From contig JASBRV010000108.1 of NCBI GenBank assembly GCA_030149295.1, positions 1 to 58,265 of the forward strand: DNA of 58,265 nucleotides, given 5' to 3'. The notes below the pieces were generated by a model. The model did not search any database. It worked only from the letters and a program-made list of their open reading frames with translations, and was not told where the DNA came from. This DNA comes from Bacteriovoracales bacterium. Lineage in GTDB: Bacteria > Bdellovibrionota > Bacteriovoracia > Bacteriovoracales > Bacteriovoracaceae. The position numbers and the translations under genes were made by a program. Below, piece after piece: positions 8,888-16,919 of the stretch (position 1 is its first letter; each line of letters begins with the position of its first letter).

Positions 8888-9990
8888 ATCGCGGGGCCTT
8901 TGTTGATTTTCTCAAGCGCTATGACTTTTCCTTTTTCGGGATTTGTCTGGCGATTTTTATTATGGGAGTCGCGAATCTTTATTCGGCAACTCATGCCTCT
9001 CTTAGCATGGCAGACCTTTATACAGTGCAAGCAGGAAAATATTTTATTTCACTCATTATTGGCATTGGTGTCAGTTTTATTAACCCTAAGACATACTTTC
9101 GTTATTCATATTTCTTCTATGCCGTAACCGTAGCATTACTTGCCTTGGTTTTAATTCTTGGGCACAAGGGAATGGGTGCTCAACGATGGATTCTTTTGGG
9201 ACCTTTTCGTTTACAGCCCTCTGAGATTACCAAGATTTCTGTGATTCTCGTTTTAGCGCGCTGGTACGCCAAAACAAATCCCGATAAGGAATTAGGGCTG
9301 AAGGAATTAATCCTTCCCGCCATTTTGGTTTTTGTGCCTACGGTTCTTATTGTCGCTGAACCCGATCTTGGAACAGGACTTCTTGTTCTTCTTATCTTTT
9401 TTGTTATTAGTTTTTATCGACGCTTGAAATGGAAGACGATAGGTATTCTTGCTGTTCTTGGTTTGGTTAGTGGTGGGCTGATGTATCAGTTTGGCTTAAA
9501 AGAATATCAAAGGAAAAGGATTGTCACCTTCCTCAATCCAGGCTCTGATGCAAGAGGCTCAGGCTATAATGCTATCCAATCGAAAATTGCGATAGGCTCC
9601 GGTAAGTTTTTCGGAAAAGGTTATTTAAAGTCTTCCCAAGCCTCACTGAACTATTTACCAGAAAACCACACAGACTTTGTTTTTTCTATTTTTAATGAGG
9701 AACATGGTTTTGTTGGCTCTATGTTTTTGATTTCTCTTTATCTATTACTCTTTTTTCGATTTATTTGGCTCGCTCAGTCCGTCCCTCGAATGTTTGACTC
9801 TATCGTAGTGATTGGATTGATGGCTCTTTTCTTTTGGCATACCTTCATTAATATGGGGATGGTCATGGGACTTATGCCTATTGTTGGTCTACCATTGCCC
9901 TTGATGTCTTATGGGGGTTCCAGTCTTTTGACATTCGGGATTTGTGCAGGAATTGCGACTTCAATTTCTAATGCTAGAAACCTTTTCTAA
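8884..9990 (+). CDS. rodA: Peptidoglycan glycosyltransferase RodA (SEDS)
   Basis: A 368-residue SEDS protein with about ten membrane helices. It carries the family segments GAQRWILLGPFRLQPSE, IVAEPDLGTG (with the catalytic Asp expected in this loop), LPENHTDFVFSIFNEEHGF and GLPLPLMSYGGSS. It polymerises lipid II into glycan strands with PBP2. Its ATG overlaps the mrdA stop as ATGA, so the two subunits are coupled in translation. Confidence 0.97.
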   Translation: MNRGAFVDFLKRYDFSFFGICLAIFIMGVANLYSATHASLSMADLYTVQAGKYFISLIIGIGVSFINPKTYFRYSYFFYAVTVALLALVLILGHKGMGAQRWILLGPFRLQPSEITKISVILVLARWYAKTNPDKELGLKELILPAILVFVPTVLIVAEPDLGTGLLVLLIFFVISFYRRLKWKTIGILAVLGLVSGGLMYQFGLKEYQRKRIVTFLNPGSDARGSGYNAIQSKIAIGSGKFFGKGYLKSSQASLNYLPENHTDFVFSIFNEEHGFVGSMFLISLYLLLFFRFIWLAQSVPRMFDSIVVIGLMALFFWHTFINMGMVMGLMPIVGLPLPLMSYGGSSLLTFGICAGIATSISNARNLF

Positions 9991-11225
9991 TGGGCATGGT
10001 TAAAGCTGATTTTGAAAGAAATGTAAGAGCGATTTACGTTTTTAATTTTTTTAGAATGTTTCTGGTTTTTATACCTGTCATGGTCCCTTATTTTCTCTCC
10101 CTTGGTCTCAGTATGGGTGAGGTTTTTAAACTACAAGCACTTTTTGGCATTACTGTAGGAGCTTTAGAAGTTCCAAGTGGATATCTTTGTGATCTTATTG
10201 GAAGGAAGAAAACAATTGTCCTTGGAAGTTTTTTGGCAGGATGTGGTTTTACTTGGCTTTATTTTATTGATTCTTATATTGAGCTGGTTTGGTATGAAGT
10301 TTTAATTGGTGTAGCCCTAAGTTTCGTCTCAGGTGCCGATGTTTCACTTCTCTATGATTCTCTTCATCATCTTGATGAAGGAAAACAAGACTCAAAGGAA
10401 AATCGTAGTAAGCGAACAAAGGCCATGGGAGACATTCAACTAAGTGCTAGAGTAGGAGAGTCATTGGCCTCTATCATTGGTGGCCTTCTCGTAAAAATTT
10501 CTTTTAAGACAGTATTGATGGCCCATATGGTAGCTGGCTGGATGCCTTTCGTGACGAGCTTTTTTTTAAAAGAGCCTCCCTATGAAAAAATGAGCACTGA
10601 GAGCCATCTTAAAAATATCAAAAAGATTCTTTTTCACCTTTTTAGAACTGATAAGCTTTTGCTTCTTATTTTTATCAATCTTGTCACCTGGGCGTTATGT
10701 ACTTTTGTTGCCGTTTGGATTTTTCAGCGTTATTGGCAGGAGGGAAATATTCCTTTGCACTACTTTGGCTTTTTGTGGGCGGGTTATAATTTAGCTGTAG
10801 GGATAACCGCCAAACAAACTCATCTGTGGGAAGAAAAAGTGGGACCCATCATACTCTTGGTGGCACTTTCTCTACTTCCTATTTTAGGCTACTTCGGTAT
10901 GGCCTATGTCACAGGTTGGTTTGGAGTCATTATAGGATTGTCTTTTCAATTGAGCAGGGGAATCAACCAAGTGATTTTAAAAGATGCCTTAAATTGGCGA
11001 ACTCCTAGTGAATTTAGGGCGACGGCCAATTCCATGGTGAGCCTTTTTTTTCGTTTGGGTTTTGGTCTCATTGGCCCAATTGTTGGCATCTCAATTGATA
11101 AGTTTGGTATCTCTTCAACCTTTTGTTATTTAGGGGCTCTTTTTTTAGGGGCCTTTATCTTTGTGATGATTCCCTTGATCATGGAGGTGAAGAAAATTGA
11201 GCCTGAGGTTATTCCTTATGACTGA
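9990..11225 (+). CDS. MFS transporter
   Basis: A 411-residue major facilitator with about 12 membrane helices. The loop between helices 2 and 3 reads GYLCDLIGRKKTIVLGS, matching the MFS G-x-x-x-D-x-x-G-R-R/K motif. The substrate cannot be read from the sequence; efflux-type MFS proteins of this subgroup often export drugs or sugars. The start overlaps the rodA stop by one base (TAATG), so it belongs to the rod-shape operon. Confidence 0.85.
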   Translation: MGMVKADFERNVRAIYVFNFFRMFLVFIPVMVPYFLSLGLSMGEVFKLQALFGITVGALEVPSGYLCDLIGRKKTIVLGSFLAGCGFTWLYFIDSYIELVWYEVLIGVALSFVSGADVSLLYDSLHHLDEGKQDSKENRSKRTKAMGDIQLSARVGESLASIIGGLLVKISFKTVLMAHMVAGWMPFVTSFFLKEPPYEKMSTESHLKNIKKILFHLFRTDKLLLLIFINLVTWALCTFVAVWIFQRYWQEGNIPLHYFGFLWAGYNLAVGITAKQTHLWEEKVGPIILLVALSLLPILGYFGMAYVTGWFGVIIGLSFQLSRGINQVILKDALNWRTPSEFRATANSMVSLFFRLGFGLIGPIVGISIDKFGISSTFCYLGALFLGAFIFVMIPLIMEVKKIEPEVIPYD

Positions 11226-11299
11226 TGGCATTGGGATTGCACAAATATCTAACCAAGATGACTAAGGGGGCTAGATCACCTCTTTTCAGGGAGTTAGGA

Positions 11300-11569
11300 A
11301 TGTATAATCCGTTTAAAGTTTCAACATTTGTCACTAAGCTACTCGTCTTTTCTTTCTTGATGGCCAGTTTTGGCTTATCTGCCGCGAGAGCTCAGGATAG
11401 CTTTGGCCAGGAAGATCAAAGAATTTTGTCCCAACTTCGTTTAAAACTTTGGTATCAAGGTTTAGAGAAATCCCCTTTGGACTCTAAAGGAGAGCTTCAG
11501 GCCGATTATCGTTTGGTTGAAGAGCTTCGACGGCCTATGGAGAAAATTCTAGAAGACGAGCAGCGTTAA
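11300..11569 (+). CDS. Small secreted hypothetical protein
   Basis: An ATG at 11225 overlaps the MFS stop (TGATG) and would give 114 residues, but the ATG at 11300 follows GGGAGTTAGGA and opens a signal peptide (TKLLVFSFLMASFGLSAARAQ) with an Ala-x-Ala-type site. I therefore prefer 11300, giving 89 residues. The mature part is a short charged peptide of about 57 residues (QRILSQLRLKLWYQGLEK...), probably helical. Function unknown; the coupling suggests an envelope role. Confidence 0.6.
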   Translation: MYNPFKVSTFVTKLLVFSFLMASFGLSAARAQDSFGQEDQRILSQLRLKLWYQGLEKSPLDSKGELQADYRLVEELRRPMEKILEDEQR

Positions 11570-11637
11570 GCTTGCCCCCTCGTGCATTAGAAGGTAACTT
11601 TAGTCTGAAATACAGACTATTAGGGAAGCTCTTAGTC

Positions 11638-12093
11638 ATGAAAAAGATCTCACACATAGGAAGCCTTTTAAAAAGAATTTACCGTGGTTACAGCGCGGAA
11701 TTACTTGATTCTTTGCAACAACGAGGCTTCACTGACCTTAGGCCAAGTTTTTTGGAGGTTCTTCTTTATGTTTGTGAGAACGAGGGCCCATCCATTAAAG
11801 AAGTTGGCCGCGCTTGTGGTCTTAAAAAGCAAACGATGACTTCTCACCTTAATGAATTAGAAAAAAGAGGCTATATCGAACGGAGGATTAATCCTCGCGA
11901 TAAGAGAGAGCAAAATATTTTTCTCACCGCTTATGGGGAAAAATTTAAATTAAATCTTTTTGAATGCATTGATGTTATTGAAAGGGCCTACACTCAAGTT
12001 CTGGGTGAAGTTGAGCTTGATAGAGTTCAGCACCTTCTCAAAAACTTCCACGTGAAAATTTCAAGCTCACGAAATAACGAACTTCCCCTTTAA
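11638..12093 (+). CDS. MarR family transcriptional regulator
   Basis: A 151-residue winged-helix protein. The HTH segment SIKEVGRACGLKKQTMTSHL and the wing KRGYIERRINPRDKREQNIF with a following LTAYGEKF are typical of MarR repressors, which bind DNA as dimers and release on phenolic or oxidant ligands. A TTG at 11572 adds 22 residues that do not fit the family; the ATG at 11638 has AGGGAA upstream. It ends the mre operon strand and may control the adjacent MFS transporter, a common MarR arrangement (inference). Confidence 0.85.
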   Translation: MKKISHIGSLLKRIYRGYSAELLDSLQQRGFTDLRPSFLEVLLYVCENEGPSIKEVGRACGLKKQTMTSHLNELEKRGYIERRINPRDKREQNIFLTAYGEKFKLNLFECIDVIERAYTQVLGEVELDRVQHLLKNFHVKISSSRNNELPL

Positions 12094-12094
12094 G

Positions 12095-12607
12095 TTAAGA
12101 CTCCAAAGAAGAAATATTTCTTTTTCCCTTCTTACCTGGCCAAAACTCGTGACCACCACTGATATTATTAAGATTGAAGTATCCCTTTTTTACCAAAAGC
12201 TCACAAGCTTCAATTGAGCGCACTCCTCTTTCGCTAATAATTAAAACAGGAGTAGTTTTGCTAATAATTTCACTATAGCGCGAAGGAAGCTCCTCTAGAG
12301 GAATTTGAATGGAGCCTTCTAGTCTTTCCTCTTGTGATAGAGAGGCCTGGCTCACATCAAGAAGGATAAAGTCCATATCATTATCATTATATATTTGGAA
12401 TGCTCTTTGGGGAGGAAGGTCGTTATAAGGTTTTCCCATGAGGATCATAGAGTCATCAATATCCTGTCCATTTTTAATGCGGATAAGATGATTTCTTTGC
12501 AAGGTTATTGAGTAGTCGAGTTTTTCATCCATACGAGAAATATTTTTTTCAATATTAGTAAGGCGATTGTTAATCATTTCTAGCATTTGAAAGAATTTTA
12601 AGTCCAT
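12095..12607 (-). CDS. Rhodanese-like protein lacking the catalytic Cys
   Basis: A 170-residue protein: an N-terminal helical segment (MLEMINNRLTNIEKNISRMDE, coiled-coil like), a linker, then a rhodanese fold at about 70-163 (DMDFILLDVSQ, IPLEELPSRY, NNISGGHEFWPG). The active loop, normally C-x4-R-S, reads SERGVRS, so Ser replaces the sulfur-carrying Cys. It probably binds rather than transfers sulfur. It lies 12 bases after the DUF350-like gene and closes a three-gene operon read leftward. Confidence 0.8.
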   Translation of the reverse strand: MDLKFFQMLEMINNRLTNIEKNISRMDEKLDYSITLQRNHLIRIKNGQDIDDSMILMGKPYNDLPPQRAFQIYNDNDMDFILLDVSQASLSQEERLEGSIQIPLEELPSRYSEIISKTTPVLIISERGVRSIEACELLVKKGYFNLNNISGGHEFWPGKKGKRNISSLES

Positions 12608-12619
12608 AGTTCTCGTCCT

Positions 12620-13528
12620 TTAGAATGTTGGATAGAAGGTTTCAAAGTTTATTTTTCCTGTGACCACGATGGTAAAAAAGCAGGCAGTGAAAAAAACGGC
12701 TCCTTCATGAATACCGTAGCCTGCTTCGACGTTGGTATTATCTTGTTGATCTTCCTCTTTAACCAGTTTCGATAGATCATCGTGTAAATTAAAAATGAGC
12801 TTGATCCCTTTAATAAAGATTGGGAGCATGATGAGAGAGAGAAGGATTTTTAAGACAACTTGAATCGAATACCACTTAACTCCCTCCATTGGAATATTGA
12901 GAGAAGATGAAATGATAAGACTCCAACCTATGAAAAAGCCTAAATAGGAAACTGCGACCGCCATATTTCTTTGAATGAGCAGCCTATTGAAAGAGAGTTT
13001 ACTCATGATGGGAAAAGTTTTTGTGGCAAAACCCAAAAGAACGAGAGCAAATAGCCACAAAAACAATAAAACGATAAGAGACATTCCAGAAATATTAAGA
13101 ATAATCTTTAGGACGAAGCTGACTCCTAAAGCATGGGCCATACCAATGATAGCAAAGGCCATACTCTTTCTTTTAATAACCTCATCATGATAATCAAAAT
13201 TATAAAGAACGATACTTTCAATTGTATAAAGGCTTACCAAATAGACAATAAAGCCAGCACAGGCCCTAACGAGAAAGAAGATAACGCCATTGAGGAGACC
13301 CTGTTCCAAATCAAAGCTAAACTCAGAAAATACAATGCCTATACCAATAAGCCTCGAAAAAAAGTGAAGAGACTCCGGTGAGTTTTTAGAAGGATAAAAT
13401 TTACTGAGAATTTGTGACTTATTCGAGGGATAGATGAGGTTGTGTGTGAATCGATATAGCACAAGAGTTAAACAGAGAAATAGAGCAAAGACGATTCTCA
13501 GTATCAATTTGTCAAAGAGCTCGTTCAT
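12620..13528 (-). CDS. Polytopic membrane protein, DUF350-like
   Basis: 302 residues with about eight membrane helices in two similar halves. NMAVAVSYLGFFIGWSLIISS and YGIHEGAVFFTACFFTIVV resemble the Asn/Gly-rich helix openings of DUF350 (YjfL) proteins, usually found as tandem repeats. The family has no established biochemical role. Its start overlaps the preceding secreted-protein gene by four bases, so the two are coupled. The family call rests on motif memory and is tentative. Confidence 0.55.
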   Translation of the reverse strand: MNELFDKLILRIVFALFLCLTLVLYRFTHNLIYPSNKSQILSKFYPSKNSPESLHFFSRLIGIGIVFSEFSFDLEQGLLNGVIFFLVRACAGFIVYLVSLYTIESIVLYNFDYHDEVIKRKSMAFAIIGMAHALGVSFVLKIILNISGMSLIVLLFLWLFALVLLGFATKTFPIMSKLSFNRLLIQRNMAVAVSYLGFFIGWSLIISSSLNIPMEGVKWYSIQVVLKILLSLIMLPIFIKGIKLIFNLHDDLSKLVKEEDQQDNTNVEAGYGIHEGAVFFTACFFTIVVTGKINFETFYPTF

Positions 13529-14226
13529 TCTTTTACCTCGCTTGATGGCTCAATTCGTTCCCACTGGGGAAGAGCAATAGTGCGATGAAAGCTTTGTAAA
13601 ATATTGAGCTTGATAGAATCATCGCGATAAGGGCTATTCTCGTAAAGTGATTTGGTAATGCTACCTTTGGTCCCAAACTCATTATTTAGGCCATAAAAGG
13701 GAGTTTCATTTTTTGCATGTATTTTTAATTTTTCATAGAACTCATAGTTGGGGCGATAAGTATCCCAATAAAATTGACGTGAAAAATGACGATAGGCCCG
13801 GTGAAAGTACCAGCGTCTTTGACCGGAGTCGTGATAGCGCCAAGCTCCAAAGGCAGGATCTCCCACATAAATACTTCCTGGTGGAAGAGGAGTCATAGAC
13901 TCTAAATTATCTCTTTCATAACGACGAAAAAGACTCATGCCAATATTGTCTTTATTGGCGCGGTAAAACTTCTTATTTGTTCTTACCACGAGTGTTTCAG
14001 ACCTTTTGAAGCCATGAATGATTTTAAATTTAAGGTAATAGGTTTTAATAAGAAAACCTGCATCGAAAGCATCAATAAGGATAAGAGAAACGGGCGCACC
14101 ACTGGTAAGACTGGGAAGTTCCAATTTTGATTGAATCAACTGGGTCTTTTGAGAAGAGGGGGAAAAAGATTTTGATAGCCCCAAAAAGAGGAGAATGAGG
14201 AGCGTATAGAGGAGAATCTTATTCAT
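13525..14226 (-). CDS. Exported hypothetical protein
   Basis: A 233-residue protein with an N-terminal hydrophobic segment (ILLYTLLILLFLGLSKSF), either a signal peptide or an anchor. The rest is rich in Tyr, Arg and Phe (GDPAFGAWRYHDSGQRRWYF, RAYRHFSRQFYWDTY). I do not recognise it. As the first gene of a leftward operon with the DUF350-like protein and the Cys-less rhodanese, it may be the periplasmic partner of that membrane protein. Confidence 0.7.
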   Translation of the reverse strand: MNKILLYTLLILLFLGLSKSFSPSSQKTQLIQSKLELPSLTSGAPVSLILIDAFDAGFLIKTYYLKFKIIHGFKRSETLVVRTNKKFYRANKDNIGMSLFRRYERDNLESMTPLPPGSIYVGDPAFGAWRYHDSGQRRWYFHRAYRHFSRQFYWDTYRPNYEFYEKLKIHAKNETPFYGLNNEFGTKGSITKSLYENSPYRDDSIKLNILQSFHRTIALPQWERIEPSSEVKE

Positions 14227-14292
14227 AGCCGTTATTATCTCTAATAGAGGCTAAAAGTTGAAGCGGGAATTATTCCGGAGTGTTTAGGTTGG

Positions 14293-15597
14293 TTAAGAGC
14301 GAGTCAGCCTCACCAACTCGGACTTTTGAGCGTCACTGAGACCCTCAAAATAGCAATGAAGACGATTGATCTCATGACTTTTAGAAAATTTTTGAAAGAG
14401 TTCAGTTGATTCATCAATATTAAAAGTTTCTTTTTTGTCAGAGCCAAAAAACTTGCGAACAACTTTCATAGGAAATTGGGTTTCTTCTAAGTTTTCTTCA
14501 TAATATTTGGAGAGGCGACCACGAGAAGAGCAGCGTATAAACTCTATCTTTTCGTTCTCTAAAAATTTTTGAACATTGGTTAATTTCTTAAGTTGTGGTT
14601 CATTGAAGGATTCGTAGATTTTATTAGGAATTTCATTTCTTACGATTTCACCGGCATAACGATTTTTTGAATTCCTCATAATTTTCATTAAAAAGTGATC
14701 ATCATGTTCAATATATTTTTCAATATCAGCAGGGATAGTATATTCGCCTGGACTTGTTTCAAAGTAACGATAGAGAAGCTGTTCAAGACAGACTGCTCGA
14801 TAGTGAAAATAAACCATGACAAACATGTGATATCTACTGAGAAGAAAATCATCAAAAGTAATGACTGCTCTTTCAGTGATACCGAGGTAAGCCTTGTCAT
14901 CTTCAATACAGATTTCTAAGTTATCAAGAAGCCAGTCCAAGTCATAACCACCATAACTTACGCCACAGAAGTAACTGTCTCTTAGTAGGTAGTCCATACG
15001 ATCACAATCAAGCTCACTAGATACCAATTGATGAAGAAGCGGGAAGTAATTAATTCCTTCATGAGTGAAGTATCTCTCATCTTCTGTTTTTCCGCGAATA
15101 AGATCAGCAATATGACGACGCCTTAATCCAAACCTTTCTTCAACTAGCTTAAAGCTTTCTGAAAAGGAGCTATCGGCAATAGATTTGATGGTGTAGTCTT
15201 CATGAGTTGCTCTTCTGTCTCTGTTGAGATCTTCTTCGGCCAAAAACTCTTTCGGAATTTTTAGTTCACTAAGGTTTGGCATAGCAACTTCTGTCGTGTG
15301 CGATAAAGGGGCATGGCCGATATCGTGCAGAAGGCAGGCAAGTTTAAAAGTCTCTTTCAGCCTTAGCAGGGCAGGATTGGAGGCCCTTTTTCCAAAAAGT
15401 TTGTCAAAAGCACGATCTCCAACGTTCATCACACCTATTGAGTGAATGAAGCGGGTGTGGGTAGCTCCTGGAAAGACATATTCAGAAAAACCTAACTGTT
15501 TGATATTACGAAGTCTTTGAAAGAAGGGTGCCTTGATAATAGGAACTTCTTCTCTAAGAATATGAATAGAACCATGGACTGGATCGCGAACTTCCAA
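14293..15597 (-). CDS. HD-domain phosphohydrolase, dGTPase/SAMHD1-like
   Basis: 434 residues with the full HD pattern: FPGATHTRFIHSIGV (first His), LACLLHDIGHAPLSHTTE (His-Asp) and SSELDCDRMDYLLRD (last Asp). The opening EVRDPVHGSIHI is the usual start of this SAMHD1/YdhJ-like branch, which hydrolyses dNTPs or other nucleotides; the substrate here is unknown. The start is TTG at 15597 with AAGGAG nine bases upstream; no ATG precedes the conserved opening. Confidence 0.85.
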   Translation of the reverse strand: MEVRDPVHGSIHILREEVPIIKAPFFQRLRNIKQLGFSEYVFPGATHTRFIHSIGVMNVGDRAFDKLFGKRASNPALLRLKETFKLACLLHDIGHAPLSHTTEVAMPNLSELKIPKEFLAEEDLNRDRRATHEDYTIKSIADSSFSESFKLVEERFGLRRRHIADLIRGKTEDERYFTHEGINYFPLLHQLVSSELDCDRMDYLLRDSYFCGVSYGGYDLDWLLDNLEICIEDDKAYLGITERAVITFDDFLLSRYHMFVMVYFHYRAVCLEQLLYRYFETSPGEYTIPADIEKYIEHDDHFLMKIMRNSKNRYAGEIVRNEIPNKIYESFNEPQLKKLTNVQKFLENEKIEFIRCSSRGRLSKYYEENLEETQFPMKVVRKFFGSDKKETFNIDESTELFQKFSKSHEINRLHCYFEGLSDAQKSELVRLTRS

Positions 15598-15612
15598 AGC
15601 CTCACCTCTCCT

Positions 15613-15632
15613 TAAAAGGGCATTTGTGCCCT
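15613..15632 (-). terminator. Weak terminator between the glutaredoxin and HD genes
   Basis: On the minus strand a 6-bp stem (AGGGCA / TGCCCT, 4-base loop) is followed by TTTT, directly after the glutaredoxin-like gene and before the ribosome site of the HD gene. The stem is short, so termination would be partial. Confidence 0.4.
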
Positions 15633-15635
15633 ACG

Positions 15636-15890
15636 CTAGGAGTTTTTCTCTAATTTGTCACTATTATCTTCAAGCCAAGCAATAATATCACTTGATTCAA
15701 ACATAGGATTGCCGTCGATATAAAGGCAGGGCACTGTTCGACGGCCAGTATCTTTAACTAATTTATTGAGGGACTCATTATCGTACTGAATGTCCCTCAT
15801 TTTAACTTTAAGGTTTAAGTCATTAATGGTGCTCATGACTCTTACACAAAAAGGGCAGGCATCGAATTTATAGAGCTCAAGTTTGGGCAT
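15636..15890 (-). CDS. Glutaredoxin-like thioredoxin-fold protein
   Basis: 84 residues with the glutaredoxin/GST-N fold: LELYKFDACPFCVRVMSTI holds the CPFC redox pair, GRRTVPCLYIDG the cis-Pro (TVP), and FESSDIIAWLEDN the C-terminal helix. A cytosolic thiol-disulfide exchanger, probably glutathione- or thioredoxin-coupled. Its ATG overlaps the stop of the upstream H1-like gene by one base. Confidence 0.85.
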   Translation of the reverse strand: MPKLELYKFDACPFCVRVMSTINDLNLKVKMRDIQYDNESLNKLVKDTGRRTVPCLYIDGNPMFESSDIIAWLEDNSDKLEKNS

Positions 15891-16816
15891 TATTCGTCTT
15901 TATCTAGACCGCGAGCATAGAGCTCATCTTCATCTAGAATTTCAGGTTCTTCTTCTTCATCTGGCTTATCGAAGGCATCGCTATAACCCCAACCAAATCC
16001 ATATTCTCCTTCACGGTTGTCTTCATCTTCAGGGTCAACTTCTTCACTTAGTTTAGGAGTTGTTGGGGGATCGTTCTTGGTGCGATCAGCACCTTCTCCC
16101 GCTGGGTTGAGCCCCATGGCCTGTTCAGGTCCATCACTCTCAACAGCGACAACTTCAGGCTCTTCGAGTTCTTCAGTCTCACTTTCGACGTCTGCAAGGA
16201 GCTTTTCATCGATTTGAGGTTTATTTCTTTCTTTATACTTTTTGATTGCCTCTTCACGGGCAAGTCTTTTTTTCTCTTCAATCTCTGCTTTGGTGGGCTT
16301 TTTGGGAGATGCTTTCTTCGCAACTTTTTTCTTGGCTGCTTTTTTTGTCACTTTCTTTTTAGTCACTTTTTTCTTGGTGGCCTTCTTCGCAACTTTCTTC
16401 TTAGCTGTTTTTTTCTTGGCCGCTTTTTTCTTAGTAGCCTTTTTTACAACTTTCTTTTTAGCTGTTTTTTTCTTGGCCGCTTTTTTCTTAGTAGCCTTTT
16501 TTACAACTTTCTTCTTAGCCGCTTTTTTCTTGGTGGCTTTCTTCGCAACTTTCTTCTTAGCTGCTTTTTTCTTGGTGGCTTTCTTCTTTGTTGCTTTTTT
16601 CGTCACTTTCTTCTTAGCCGCTTTTTTCTTGGCGGTTTTCTTTGCGACCTTCTTTTTGGCAGTCTTTTTTTTAGTAGCCTTCTTAGCGACTTTCTTTTTG
16701 GCAGTCTTTTTCTTGGTGGCCTTCTTTGCGACTTTCTTTTTGGCAGTCTTTTTCTTAGTTGCCTTTTTCGCTACTTTTTTCTTTGTCACTTTCTTTTTAG
16801 TTGCTTTTTTCGCCAC
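15890..16816 (-). CDS. Histone H1-like Lys/Ala repeat protein
   Basis: 308 residues in two parts. Residues 1 to about 170 are almost only Lys, Ala, Thr and Val in KKKxAKKxTKKK repeats, strongly basic and DNA-binding in look, like H1 tails and Chlamydia HctB. The rest is highly acidic (EEVDPEDEDNREGEYGFGWGY, PDEEEEPEILDEDELYARG). A basic tail joined to an acidic one could be self-neutralising, or the acidic part may contact another partner. It likely acts on the nucleoid. A glutaredoxin gene follows with one base of overlap. Confidence 0.85.
   Translation of the reverse strand: MAKKATKKKVTKKKVAKKATKKKTAKKKVAKKATKKKTAKKKVAKKATKKKTAKKKVAKKTAKKKAAKKKVTKKATKKKATKKKAAKKKVAKKATKKKAAKKKVVKKATKKKAAKKKTAKKKVVKKATKKKAAKKKTAKKKVAKKATKKKVTKKKVTKKAAKKKVAKKASPKKPTKAEIEEKKRLAREEAIKKYKERNKPQIDEKLLADVESETEELEEPEVVAVESDGPEQAMGLNPAGEGADRTKNDPPTTPKLSEEVDPEDEDNREGEYGFGWGYSDAFDKPDEEEEPEILDEDELYARGLDKDE
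16315..16816 (-). repeat. Tandem repeat array encoding Lys/Ala units
   Basis: The N-terminal coding part is built from degenerate short repeats with larger duplicated blocks. One block (VVKKATKKKAAKKKTAKKK, 19 codons, 57 bp) occurs twice in a row almost unchanged at DNA level, the repeated TTAGTAGCCT landmarks being at 16431 and 16488. This suggests recent slippage or unequal crossing-over. Long open frames on the other strand here arise only from the repeat. Confidence 0.85.
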
Positions 16817-16919
16817 GATAGAATCCTTGGGTTGTTTGAAAAAAATTCTATAAATCTGTTATTTTCATATAAAGATGAATTGTTGGCAGTATAGCGAACC
16901 TAATTAAGGGCAATCAAGT

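Noticed and set aside
16315..16816. The repeat array as a CRISPR
   Set aside because: The repeats are contiguous and in-frame coding with no unique spacers.
16214..16894. Long plus-strand open frames rich in Phe/Leu/Ala opposite the H1-like gene
   Set aside because: They are the antisense of Lys/Ala codon repeats (AAR/GCN become TTY/NGC) and have no ribosome site; repeat composition alone keeps them open.
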